A stretch of 36,094 nt of DNA from Ilyobacter polytropus (GTDB lineage Bacteria; Fusobacteriota; Fusobacteriia; Fusobacteriales; Fusobacteriaceae). The position numbers and the translations under genes are program-made. The notes beneath the pieces were generated by a model. That model saw nothing but the letters and a program-made list of their open reading frames with translations, was not told where the DNA came from and ran no database searches. Where the stretch lies: NCBI GenBank assembly GCA_003246855.1, contig QKCP01000051.1, positions 1-36,094 of the forward strand, written 5' to 3'. The number at the start of each line of letters is the position of its first letter. Within the stretch, counting starts at the first letter, position 1. Shown here piece after piece: positions 8,869 to 16,698 of the stretch.

Positions 8869-10962
8869 CTATTTTAAAGTTCTTTGGATCTCTTCTATTG
8901 CATAAGCTTCTATAATATCTCCGTCTTTGATATCATTGAAATTTTGTATACCAAGACCACATTCTTGACCTGCTACAACCTCTTTAGCGTCATCTTGGAA
9001 CCTCTTTAGAGAAGCAAGCTTGCCATCGTACACAACTATTCCGTTTCTAAGAACCCTTATGTTGGCATCTCTGTTAACTTTTCCGTCAACAACAACACAC
9101 CCTGCTACGTTTCCAACTTTTGTAATTTTGAAAACTTTTTTGATCTCTATTCTTCCAAGGTAAACTTCTCTGTATTCAGGTTCTAGCATTCCTGTAAGTG
9201 CCTTTTCAATCTCTTCAGTAATATGGTAGATTACATTATGCGTTCTTATTTCTACCCCAGTTTTGTCAGCCTCTTTCATAGCTTTAGTTGTAGGTCTTAC
9301 GTTGAATCCTATGATTATAGCATCTGAAGCCTCTGCTAGTTTAACGTCTCCTTCAGAGATTGCCCCTGAAGTCGCTTGGATTATGTTTACCGCAACCTCG
9401 TCAGTTGAAAGCTTGTAAAGAGATTCTTTAAGGGCTTCCACTGAACCTTTAGAATCAGCTCTTATTATAAGTTTAAGTTCTTTTATCTTGTCTTCTTCTA
9501 GTTGCTGAGAAAGCATCTCAAGAGATACATGTTTTTTCCTGTTCTGCTCTTTTAGTTTTCTTTCTTTAGCCATCTCTTCAACTATTCTCTTGGCATGTTT
9601 TTCATTTTGAATCACATAAAGTACGTCTCCAGCTTCAGGAACTATGTTGAATCCTACTATTTCTGTAGGCTGAGAAACTTCAATCTGCTCTACCCTTTCT
9701 CCACGGTCGTTTAAAAGAGCCCTTACTTTACCTGATGCTTCACCTGCAACTATAACGTCTCCAACTTTAAGAGTCCCCTCTTGGATTAAAACGTCCGCTA
9801 TAGGTCCAACTTGTGGGTCTAGCCTGGATTCTAAAACTACTCCTTTAGCTCTTTTGTTTGCATTTGCTTTTAGCTCAAGTATCTCAGAAGTTAATAGGAT
9901 AGTCTCTAAAAGTTCATCCAAGTTTTCACCGAATTTTGCAGAGATCTCAACAAACTCAACATCTCCACCCCATTCTACAGAAACTACTCCATGCTCCATA
10001 AGTTCCTGCTTAACCCTCATAGGATTTGCATCTGGTTTATCTATTTTGTTTACCGCAACTATTATCGGTACGTCCGCTTCTTTAGCATGGGATACAGCTT
10101 CTACTGTCTGAGGCATTACCCCGTCATCTGCAGCAACTACAAGGATAGCAATGTCTGTAACTTTAGCCCCCCTTGCCCTCATATCTGTAAAGGCCTCATG
10201 TCCAGGAGTATCTATAAATGTTATTCTTTTACCATTTTTTACTATTTGGTAAGCACCAATTTTTTGGGTGATTCCACCAGCTTCCCCTTCAGCAACACTT
10301 GTTTTTCTAAGTGCATCCAGAAGTGAAGTTTTCCCGTGGTCAACGTGACCCATTATAGTGATTACAGGAGCCCTTTCAGACAGATCAGATTCTCTGTCTG
10401 AAATTTCAAGGTCGAACTTATCACCGAATGCAATTTCAACCTCTTTCTCCTCTTCTACTAGTACATCATAGGTCATAGCCAACTCTTCAGCTAATGCATA
10501 AGATATTGGACTATTTATTGTAAGCATCTCCCCTTTAAGGAACAGCTTCTTTATTATTTCAGTTGCAGATACACCTAGCCTTTCCGCAAACTCGGATACA
10601 GTTGTACCATCTTTTACTTTTATTATTTTAACCCCGTCTTCTTCTATTACTTTTTCTTCTTCGAACTCCTCGTTGCTTCTTACAACGAAATCGTGCCTTC
10701 TAGCCTTTTTCTTTCTGCTTTTTTTCTCTTTTTTGTCAGTTTTCTCTTCATCAGCAGACTCTTTTATCTTAACCTTTTTCTTTTTCTTTTTCTTCTTATC
10801 TTCCTCTTGTCCCACTACGCCTAGATTCTCCTCAATAAATTCAATCTCTTCCTCTGTAAGCCCTGATAAGTGCGACGAAACATCCATCCCCATGTCTTGT
10901 AATTCTTTTAAAAAATCTTTATTTGAAATTCCGTGTTTTTTTGCTAATTCGTGTACTCTCAA
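8869..10962 (-). CDS. infB: Translation initiation factor IF-2
   Basis: IF-2 is the GTPase that brings fMet-tRNA to the 30S subunit and promotes subunit joining. The 697 residues contain an N-terminal IF2-N motif ([20 protein letters not shown]), a very lysine-rich linker (eight lysines in a row at 56-63), a second IF2-N module, then the G domain with G1 GHVDHGKT at 205-212, G3 DTPGHEAF, G4 NKID and G5 SAKFGEN, and the C-terminal domains II, III and IV that bind fMet-tRNA. The N-terminal region is short compared with E. coli (890). The start is TTG at 10962, with AGGAGG 7 bases upstream; no ATG is near. The gene lies in the classical rimP-nusA-infB-rbfA operon. Confidence 0.98.
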   Translation of the reverse strand: MRVHELAKKHGISNKDFLKELQDMGMDVSSHLSGLTEEEIEFIEENLGVVGQEEDKKKKKKKKVKIKESADEEKTDKKEKKSRKKKARRHDFVVRSNEEFEEEKVIEEDGVKIIKVKDGTTVSEFAERLGVSATEIIKKLFLKGEMLTINSPISYALAEELAMTYDVLVEEEKEVEIAFGDKFDLEISDRESDLSERAPVITIMGHVDHGKTSLLDALRKTSVAEGEAGGITQKIGAYQIVKNGKRITFIDTPGHEAFTDMRARGAKVTDIAILVVAADDGVMPQTVEAVSHAKEADVPIIVAVNKIDKPDANPMRVKQELMEHGVVSVEWGGDVEFVEISAKFGENLDELLETILLTSEILELKANANKRAKGVVLESRLDPQVGPIADVLIQEGTLKVGDVIVAGEASGKVRALLNDRGERVEQIEVSQPTEIVGFNIVPEAGDVLYVIQNEKHAKRIVEEMAKERKLKEQNRKKHVSLEMLSQQLEEDKIKELKLIIRADSKGSVEALKESLYKLSTDEVAVNIIQATSGAISEGDVKLAEASDAIIIGFNVRPTTKAMKEADKTGVEIRTHNVIYHITEEIEKALTGMLEPEYREVYLGRIEIKKVFKITKVGNVAGCVVVDGKVNRDANIRVLRNGIVVYDGKLASLKRFQDDAKEVVAGQECGLGIQNFNDIKDGDIIEAYAIEEIQRTLK

Positions 10963-10977
10963 ATTTACACCTCCTGT

Positions 10978-11496
10978 TTACAATAACCCACGCGCTACTT
11001 TCTTACTCTTTATTCCAACAGCATTTACCTCTTTTTTGCTGAATATTGCTCCTAGCTTTTGCTTGTCGGAAAAGTAAGCGTAATTTATCTTTTTTTCATC
11101 TAGTATTCTAATTAATTTTACATCATTTTTTTCACTTATGTCGTCCGCTATGATGACGAAATGAATTTTATCTATTTCTTCAAAAATCATCTTTATCCCA
11201 AAAACAAGGTAGTCCGAACTCTTCATAGCGCTCAAAATATTAAGATAGTCTTTTTTCTCTTTTTTTAAAGCCGCCATCATTTTTCCAAGCTCTTCAATAC
11301 TGATATTGTATTTCTTGTGTTTTGACAGCCTGTTTATACAGTTGGCGTCCTTGCAGACATAAGCTCCCCGCGCCTGCACATCCATATTCTTGTCGAACAC
11401 AAACTTCCCCTTTTTCTCAGCGAACCTAAAAAGCTCGTCCTTCGACTTTTTACTCCTGCAAACCACACAGGTCCTTTCGGGATTATTCTGCGACAT
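10978..11496 (-). CDS. YlxR (DUF448)-L7Ae/YlxQ fusion protein
   Basis: This 172-residue protein joins two RNA-binding domains. Residues 1-75 match the YlxR/DUF448 family, with the signature PERTCVVCRSKKSKDELFRF and the ARGAYVC segment. Residues about 85-172 resemble the L7Ae/YlxQ family (SAMKSSDYLVFGIKMIFEEI, then FVIIADDISEKNDVKLI and LGAIFSKKEVNAVGI). In Bacillus these are separate neighbouring genes, ylxR and ylxQ, between nusA and infB; here one chain carries both. ATG 11496 is chosen because GAGGGTG precedes it; an upstream GTG at 11502 lacks room for a ribosome site. The start overlaps the nusA end by 14 bases and the stop lies 15 bases before infB. YlxR is reported to bind RNase P RNA; the role here is inferred. 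Confidence 0.9.
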   Translation of the reverse strand: MSQNNPERTCVVCRSKKSKDELFRFAEKKGKFVFDKNMDVQARGAYVCKDANCINRLSKHKKYNISIEELGKMMAALKKEKKDYLNILSAMKSSDYLVFGIKMIFEEIDKIHFVIIADDISEKNDVKLIRILDEKKINYAYFSDKQKLGAIFSKKEVNAVGIKSKKVARGLL

Positions 11497-12541
11497 TTTC
11501 ACCCTCTTGAATTTTTATATCGACTCTCAAGCCGGTCAACTTGGCAGCAAGTCTTGCATTCTGACCATTTTTACCTATAGCAAGGGAAAGCTGGCTAGGT
11601 TCAACTACTACTCTTGCAGTTATTTCATCCTCTAGAAGCTCTACTTTTTTGACTTTTGCCGGACTTAAGGCAGTGGATACGAACTCCTCACGGTCATCCT
11701 TCCACTCTATTATATCTATTTTCTCGCCGTTTAATTCATCGACTATATTTCTTATTCTGAGTCCCTTTTGCCCTATGCAAGAACCAACGGTGTCTATTTC
11801 AGGATTAGGCGAGTAAACTGCAACCTTAGATCTTGACCCTGCTTCCCTGGCTATACCTTTTATCTCTATAGAGCCGTCACCTATTTCAGGTATCTCTATC
11901 TCAAAAAGTTTCTTTAGCAAGCCTTCGCTTTTTCTAGAGATGATGATTTTAGGGAATTTATTTGTCTTCTCTACCTCTACAACATATATTTTTATCCTGT
12001 CCCCTACCCTGTAAAGGTCGGATGCGGATTGCTCAACAACTGGAAGCACAGCCTCCACTCCGTCGAACTCTATGTACACATTTTTTCTCTCGTCGATTCT
12101 TCTTATTATACCATTTATTATATCGTTTTCTTTTTCTTTGAACTTTTCGTATATGTAGTGTCTTTCGGCTTCTCTCACCTTTTGTATCACTATTTGCTTC
12201 CCGTTCTGGATGGCATTCCTTCTGAACTCCTCACAGTTAACCTCAACTGTTACCTCGTCACCGTAGTCAGCATTCTTTTCCACGGCCTGAGCATCTTCCA
12301 AAGATATCTCCAGGCTAGGGTCGTAGACAATCTCCACTACCTCTTTAGTCGCATAAACCTTTATTTCTCCACTTTCCCTGTTTATTGCGACCTCTACGTT
12401 CTCGTCTTCCCCATAATTCTTCTTATATGCCGCTAGCAAAGCCTGCTCAACAGTCTCTAGTAGACTCTCTTTGCTGATACCCTTTTCTTTTTCAAGTTGC
12501 TCAAGGGCCTCTAAAAAGATTTCATAATCTTTCTTTTTCAT
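11483..12541 (-). CDS. nusA: Transcription termination/antitermination factor NusA
   Basis: NusA binds RNA polymerase and stimulates pausing, intrinsic termination and antitermination. The 352 residues contain the N-terminal polymerase-binding domain (1-125), an S1 domain (about 130-200), and KH1/KH2 (GSCIGQKGLRIRNIVDEL and LAIGKNGQNARLAAKLTG). It lacks the C-terminal acidic repeats of E. coli NusA, as in Firmicutes-like and many other bacteria. The ATG follows GGGAGG by 6 bases. It lies 14 bases after rimP and overlaps the YlxR fusion by 14 bases. A terminator-like hairpin in the leader of rimP gives NusA an obvious site to regulate its own operon (see findings). Confidence 0.98.
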   Translation of the reverse strand: MKKKDYEIFLEALEQLEKEKGISKESLLETVEQALLAAYKKNYGEDENVEVAINRESGEIKVYATKEVVEIVYDPSLEISLEDAQAVEKNADYGDEVTVEVNCEEFRRNAIQNGKQIVIQKVREAERHYIYEKFKEKENDIINGIIRRIDERKNVYIEFDGVEAVLPVVEQSASDLYRVGDRIKIYVVEVEKTNKFPKIIISRKSEGLLKKLFEIEIPEIGDGSIEIKGIAREAGSRSKVAVYSPNPEIDTVGSCIGQKGLRIRNIVDELNGEKIDIIEWKDDREEFVSTALSPAKVKKVELLEDEITARVVVEPSQLSLAIGKNGQNARLAAKLTGLRVDIKIQEGENVAE

Positions 12542-12555
12542 TTTTAACCTCCCTA

Positions 12556-13032
12556 CTAAAAATCCTCAAACTCAAATACCAGGTTTGCTTTCTTTATCTC
12601 AGAAAATGGAATCTCAAGAGTCTTTTCCTCTGTTTTAAGAAACACTGTACCGTTTTCATATTTCTCGATAACCCCAGTCCAGTTCCTCGAGTCGTCCATC
12701 TTGTGCTTCAATAACAACTTAGCCTTTTTACCAGTGAACCTCTCGTAGTCTCCCTCTTTTTTAAGCGGTCTTTCAAGGCCCGGAGATGATACTTCCAAGA
12801 AAAACTTGTCCTGTATCAGTCTGTCGATATCCTCCTCTACCTTAGAGCTCAGTTTAGAGCAGTCTTCTAAGCTTACTTCATCATCCTCTTTCTCTATATA
12901 TATCCTCACATACCAGTACCCACCGTCTTGAAGATACTCAACATCTACAAGCTCAAGTCCAAAAGTTTGGGCTGCTGGCACGACTATTTTCTCGATCTTA
13001 CCAACTATCTCCTCCGTATTTATCCTAGACAA
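12556..13032 (-). CDS. rimP: Ribosome maturation factor RimP
   Basis: RimP assists maturation of the 30S subunit. The protein is about 158 residues, with the family pattern: an N-terminal domain containing GLELVDVEYLQDGGYWYVRI and LEDCSKLSSKVEEDID, the conserved LEVSSPGLERPL, and a C-terminal SH3-like domain (GKKAKLLLKHKMDDSRNWTG). The start is TTG at 13032: GAGGTG lies 6 bases upstream, and longer in-frame starts overlap this ribosome site. It is the first gene of the operon, with nusA 14 bases downstream. A promoter at 13110-13138 and a leader hairpin at 13057-13079 precede it. Confidence 0.93.
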   Translation of the reverse strand: MSRINTEEIVGKIEKIVVPAAQTFGLELVDVEYLQDGGYWYVRIYIEKEDDEVSLEDCSKLSSKVEEDIDRLIQDKFFLEVSSPGLERPLKKEGDYERFTGKKAKLLLKHKMDDSRNWTGVIEKYENGTVFLKTEEKTLEIPFSEIKKANLVFEFEDF

Positions 13033-13056
13033 AAAAATCACCTCACTTATCAAAAG

Positions 13057-13079
13057 AAAAAGCGGGTCAGTTGACCCAC
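13057..13079 (-). terminator. Terminator-like hairpin in the rimP-nusA leader
   Basis: On the minus strand GTGGGTC pairs with GACCCGC around an AACT loop (13062-13079), followed by five T, one C and four T. It lies between the rimP promoter (about 24 bases after the expected transcription start) and the rimP start, not after any gene. It therefore looks like an attenuator. On the plus strand the same hairpin is followed by seven T. Confidence 0.75.
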
Positions 13080-13109
13080 TTTTTTTGAAAACGTCTATAA
13101 TTTCAACTA

Positions 13110-13138
13110 ATTATATCACAACAACCAATAAAAATCAA
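13110..13138 (-). promoter_or_regulatory. Promoter of the rimP-nusA-infB operon
   Basis: Minus-strand TTGATT (13133-13138), 17-base spacer, TATAAT (13110-13115). The -10 is preceded by TGTG, an extended -10. Predicted start near 13103, giving a leader of about 70 bases that contains the hairpin at 13057-13079. Confidence 0.75.
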
Positions 13139-13333
13139 ATAAATATGGATACAATTTATTTTAGAATCTTATCTTTATCAGTAACTTTTACTATGCTGAT
13201 GCCCCTTTCTCCGGCACAGTTCTGCTTCCGGTCCCCACTGCAATACAACTGATCAGATCGATTCATAATTTATCCCCATTGAAATAAAAGGAATTTTATT
13301 TTTTATCGGTATCTGATTACAGAGGTGATCTTT

Positions 13334-14614
13334 ATGAAGTTAAACGAATTTTTCCATAAAAATATTTACAAGAGAGCATTTTTTCAGAGTAAATCCACGT
13401 ACTCTGACCAAAAGCAGAAGCTGGCTCACCTCCTGAAACTCTTCCTGCTAGCTGCAGAAAACTACACCAAGACGCGTTCCAATCTTTGGGCGGCAGCTTT
13501 AAGCTTTTACTCTCTGCTCTCTATAGTACCCATTATAGCAATAGCTTTTGGAATAGCCAAAAATTTCGGTGTAGAGGAGCTGGTCAAGCAGCAGATATTA
13601 AAAAACTTTCCCTTGCAGGAACAGATCCTACAAAGGATTTTTATCTTGGCGCAACGGGTTCTCGATAATACTAAGGGCGGAATTATAGCCGGTACAGGGT
13701 TATTGTTTTTGCTGTGGTCCGTCATAAAAATATTCTCTTTGGTGGAAAAATCCTTCAACGAGATATGGAAGGTAAAGAAAGCTAGGACCATTATAAGAAA
13801 ATTGACCGACTACCTCTCTATAGTTATACTGCTACCTATTATAGTCGTAGCCACAAACGTTATCTCCACCTATTTCGAAATACACACAATAAATTTAAAC
13901 GGCATAGCCGTGTCTTCACTTAAATTTCTGCCATATCTGCTATTTTGTCTTTTTCTCACCCTCATATATATGATAATACCAAACACGAGGGTAAAGCCAG
14001 CTTCGGCCTTTATAGGCGGGCTTATCGCCGGTATACTGCTACAAATTCTGCAGACGCTGTACATCAAGCTGCAGCTTGGAATACTTAACTACAATAAAAT
14101 CTACGGTAGTTTTTCCATTTTACCTATATTCTTTATATGGCAGAGGCTTACTTGGCTTTTTGTGCTGTTAGGGGCACACGTGTCGTTTGTAACCCAGAAC
14201 TCCTACAAGTACACCTCACTGGTAAAATTAGAGAATTTGAACTACTACTCCAAACGCTCCCTAGTATTCTTGATGACATATATCTTTGTCAAAAACTACG
14301 AGGAGGACAAACCCATCTTGACGACTGAATTAGTCGCCGAAAACCTGGGTCTCTCCATAAGCTTGGTCCAGGAGATATTAAATTTGTTAGTGGAACTTCA
14401 AGTTGTGATAGAGGTCTCCACTTCTGAGGAGATAAGGGCTTACCAGATGAACAAAAACATAAATCAGCTCACACTGTCAAAACTGAACTACCTTTTGGAA
14501 AAACACGGTTTGACCGAACTGCCGGTTTTAGATGAAAACCTGAAAAGGGTAGAGTGCGAGCTAGACAGGTTCATAAAAGAAAATCAACTAGATGTTTTGC
14601 TAAAAGAAATTTGA
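13334..14614 (+). CDS. YihY/BrkB-family membrane protein with winged-helix-like C-terminal tail
   Basis: This 426-residue inner-membrane protein belongs to the YihY/BrkB (formerly 'RNase BN') family of unknown function. The N-terminal half has the family features: NLWAAALSFYSLLSIVPIIAI at about 50-70, GTGLLFLLWSVIKIF, a SFNEIWKVKKAR loop, and further hydrophobic segments ending with LLGAHVSF, about six transmembrane helices in all. After about residue 285 the chain is soluble and resembles a winged helix (TTELVAENLGLSISLVQEIL, then LLVELQVVIEV). Typical YihY proteins are about 290 residues, so this tail is an addition, as in some relatives. ATG 13334 is chosen over GTG 13325 because GAGGTG is its ribosome site. 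The PEPCK-like gene follows after 45 bases on the same strand. Confidence 0.85.
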   Translation: MKLNEFFHKNIYKRAFFQSKSTYSDQKQKLAHLLKLFLLAAENYTKTRSNLWAAALSFYSLLSIVPIIAIAFGIAKNFGVEELVKQQILKNFPLQEQILQRIFILAQRVLDNTKGGIIAGTGLLFLLWSVIKIFSLVEKSFNEIWKVKKARTIIRKLTDYLSIVILLPIIVVATNVISTYFEIHTINLNGIAVSSLKFLPYLLFCLFLTLIYMIIPNTRVKPASAFIGGLIAGILLQILQTLYIKLQLGILNYNKIYGSFSILPIFFIWQRLTWLFVLLGAHVSFVTQNSYKYTSLVKLENLNYYSKRSLVFLMTYIFVKNYEEDKPILTTELVAENLGLSISLVQEILNLLVELQVVIEVSTSEEIRAYQMNKNINQLTLSKLNYLLEKHGLTELPVLDENLKRVECELDRFIKENQLDVLLKEI

Positions 14615-14659
14615 TGCGTAGGCTTGCCTTTAAAACTATTAAAACAAGGAGGAATTTTC

Positions 14660-16384
14660 GTGAAAAAAGAGTTCTCGCTAAGTCGTGGTTCCGCCATGAT
14701 AAACTTTACTATGAAATACTGCAACACAGCTGATTCACTTTTAGACAGTTTGGGGTTTAGAAAGGTGCTCACCGCCTATATAAACAGGATAGAGCAGCGT
14801 GATGCCCCTGTATACAGGTATTTTATCGAGAGGGCTGAAAACGACAAGGAGATCTTAATAGAGAAACTGATAAAGGTATTCAAATTGCTGGTTGTACTAG
14901 ACGTGGAGGATATAAAAACATACGCATATTTTTTCGATGAAAAGAATTTTTTTATAGAGCTGATAGAGGGTGTGTACAGTTATTGGAGAAAGCTGGAAAG
15001 GTATGTGGTCGTTCGAAACGCCAGGAAGGGGGAAGGACTTCAAAATGTAAGTTTCATAGAAGCTAGCAACAACTTCAGTAATCTGGTTATAAGTACATAT
15101 AGAAAAATAGAAGAAACCGTAATGGGATACAAACACAGGGTTTATAGACAGCTAAATGCCGGTGCAAATGCCGGTGTTATACTAAACGATATAAAGTGGG
15201 ACTGTCCGGAAGAGTACTCATTTTTGAAAAGGGTGCCTTTTATAGAGTCAATAATATTAAACCCGCCCTTCATCGCTTATCCAAAGAGAAACACTAGAAA
15301 AGGAGTCTTTCAGGAGGTTAGTAAAAATCCCCTTTATGACTGTCTTATAAACGAAGAAAACTGGTTTTGTTACCCTGCTAAGGTTGGAGAATTTTTAGCT
15401 TACATATACTTTCACAAAGACTTTATGTCACAAGGGGTCTCCCTGGGTAACCTTTTCGAATTGGCAAAAGAAGAGGAGTATTCCAGCAAAAAACCAGATA
15501 TTATATACGTTTTCGGCGCAAGGGACTACGAAGCTGAAATGAAAACCGTATTCCACATGGATAGGGACAACGATGTTATAGTTGGATACGCAAATTACTG
15601 CGAAGACATCGATTACTTCGGTTATATGAAAAAAATGATTTTGACTCTTCATAACGTGAGAATGATAGAGAACGGCAATCTGCCTATGCACGGAGCTATG
15701 GTCAATATCACGATGAAAAATGGCGAGGTGGTGAACATCCTCATTGTCGGTGATAGTGGAGCTGGTAAGTCTGAGAGTTTAGAAGCGTTCCGGATTTTAA
15801 GTGAAGAGTATATAAAGGATATGAAAATAATTTTTGATGATATGGGTGTCCTCAAACTAAACGGTCTCAACAAGCCTTTGGGTTACGGAACGGAAATCGG
15901 AGCCTTTGTCCGCCTAGATGATTTAGATGTGGGCTACGCTTATAAAGAGATCGATAGAAGCATCTTTATGAACCCCGACAAAGTGAATGCAAGGGTCATA
16001 ATACCAGTAGCTACCTACGCCGAGATAACAAAAGGCTATCCAGTTGACCTCTTACTCTATGCAAACAACTACGAGAACGATGAAAACAAGCTGAGCTTTT
16101 TCGAAACCCCTTCAGATGCCGTAAGCGTCTTCAAATCAGGCGCCAGAATGGCAAAAGGTACCACAAACGAAAAGGGATTGGTCGAGTCTTACTTTGCAAA
16201 TCCATTCGGACCGCTTCAAAGGATGGCCCAGACCGATGTTCTCATCGAAAGTTTTTTTGATAGTTTTTTCAAAACCGGAGTGAAGGTCGGGCAGATAAAA
16301 ACTTCTCTAGGAATAAAAGGGCAGGAAAAGGAAGGTCCTAAAAAAGCTGCACACGAACTGTTTGAATACATAAAAAGTATATAA
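14660..16384 (+). CDS. Divergent PEP carboxykinase-fold protein with HPr-kinase-like P-loop
   Basis: This 574-residue protein resembles ATP-dependent PEP carboxykinase in its C-terminal half but is divergent. Aligning by eye with E. coli PckA, the residues for catalysis are present: GYMKK (Lys325, like Lys213), PMHGAM (His344, like His232, same spacing of 19), FDDMG (Asp394, like Asp269), VNARVIIP (Arg445, like Arg333) and SGARMAKGTTNEKG (like SGYTAKxAGTE). The P-loop is GDSGAGKSE (364-372) rather than GLSGTGKTT, and so looks like that of HPr kinase. The N-terminal 230 residues match nothing I recognise. The GTG start has AAGGAGG 7 bases upstream. The protein may be a decarboxylase, a protein kinase or a regulator; I cannot decide which. 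It follows the YihY-type gene, so the two may be cotranscribed. Confidence 0.75.
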   Translation: MKKEFSLSRGSAMINFTMKYCNTADSLLDSLGFRKVLTAYINRIEQRDAPVYRYFIERAENDKEILIEKLIKVFKLLVVLDVEDIKTYAYFFDEKNFFIELIEGVYSYWRKLERYVVVRNARKGEGLQNVSFIEASNNFSNLVISTYRKIEETVMGYKHRVYRQLNAGANAGVILNDIKWDCPEEYSFLKRVPFIESIILNPPFIAYPKRNTRKGVFQEVSKNPLYDCLINEENWFCYPAKVGEFLAYIYFHKDFMSQGVSLGNLFELAKEEEYSSKKPDIIYVFGARDYEAEMKTVFHMDRDNDVIVGYANYCEDIDYFGYMKKMILTLHNVRMIENGNLPMHGAMVNITMKNGEVVNILIVGDSGAGKSESLEAFRILSEEYIKDMKIIFDDMGVLKLNGLNKPLGYGTEIGAFVRLDDLDVGYAYKEIDRSIFMNPDKVNARVIIPVATYAEITKGYPVDLLLYANNYENDENKLSFFETPSDAVSVFKSGARMAKGTTNEKGLVESYFANPFGPLQRMAQTDVLIESFFDSFFKTGVKVGQIKTSLGIKGQEKEGPKKAAHELFEYIKSI

Positions 16385-16388
16385 ATAA

Positions 16389-16420
16389 TTTAAGGTCAGT
16401 ATACAAATCCCGACCTTAAA
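16389..16420 (+). other. Stem-loop after the PEPCK-like gene
   Basis: TTTAAGGTC pairs with GACCTTAAA across a 14-base loop, 4 bases after the stop codon. No T-tract follows; probably an mRNA 3'-end hairpin that works with the next terminator. Confidence 0.45.
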
Positions 16421-16430
16421 GTCTAGCATA

Positions 16431-16458
16431 AAAAAAAGACCTGTTTAACAGGTCTTTT
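16431..16458. terminator. Bidirectional terminator between PEPCK-like gene and tRNA genes
   Basis: GACCTGT/ACAGGTC around a TTA loop, flanked by a run of seven A on one side and TTTT on the other. It ends the minus-strand tRNA transcript (strong T-tract) and can also end the plus-strand transcript. Confidence 0.85.
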
Positions 16459-16469
16459 GATCATTTTAA

Positions 16470-16546
16470 TGGCGTGCCTGACGAGATTCGAACTCATGGC
16501 CTACGCCTTAGGAGGGCGTCGCTCTATCCTGCTGAGCTACAGGCAC
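16470..16546 (-). tRNA. tRNA-Arg (anticodon CCT)
   Basis: A 77-base tRNA with encoded CCA. Acceptor GTGCCTG pairs with CAGGCAC, discriminator G. The anticodon arm is ACGCC/GGCGT with loop CTCCTAA, giving anticodon CCT, which reads AGG. The T-arm has GTTCGAATC. It lies 6 bases after tRNA-Gly in one transcript. Confidence 0.95.
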
Positions 16547-16552
16547 TTTTAG

Positions 16553-16628
16553 TGGAGCGGGAAACGGGATTCGAACCCGCGACCCCAACCTTGGCAAGGT
16601 TGTGCTCTACCAACTGAGCCATTCCCGC
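16553..16628 (-). tRNA. tRNA-Gly (anticodon GCC)
   Basis: A 76-base tRNA with encoded CCA. Acceptor GCGGGAA, D-arm GGCTCAGTTGGTAGAGC, anticodon arm CAACC/GGTTG with loop TTGCCAA, anticodon GCC, T-arm GGGTTCGAATCCC. It is first in the two-tRNA transcript that ends at the hairpin 16431-16458. Confidence 0.96.
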
Positions 16629-16643
16629 GAAACAACAATATAA

Positions 16644-16672
16644 TTTTTACAATATTTTCATGAAAAAGTCAA
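16644..16672 (-). promoter_or_regulatory. Promoter of the tRNA-Gly/tRNA-Arg pair
   Basis: Minus-strand TTGACT (16667-16672), 17-base spacer, TAAAAA (16644-16649). Start is expected near 16637, about 9 bases before the tRNA-Gly 5' end. The -10 is weak, and readthrough from rtcB is possible because no terminator separates them. Confidence 0.5.
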
Positions 16673-16698
16673 TGTTTTTTTTATAAAAACTTAAAAAA

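Larger units (their letters stand above)
13033..13333. other. Divergent spacer between rimP and the YihY-type gene
   Basis: This 301-base spacer holds, from the rimP side, the rimP leader hairpin and promoter (listed separately) and, at about 13190-13262, a GC-rich stretch that stands out from the AT-rich surroundings. That stretch contains several short inverted repeats (for example ATCAG/CTGAT and CCGG/CCGG) and a weak match to the conserved core of cobalamin riboswitches on the plus strand. No plus-strand promoter of good quality was found. No coding frame of note is seen. Confidence 0.6.

Noticed and set aside
13190-13262. Annotating a cobalamin riboswitch
   Set aside because: Only a partial core resemblance, no B12 box at the 3' side and no B12-related gene downstream; kept as a low-certainty finding only.
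13190-13265. Signal recognition particle RNA on the minus strand (GACCGGAAGCAG)
   Set aside because: It has a GGAA tetraloop-like string, but the symmetric-loop bases of the conserved SRP helix 8 are absent.
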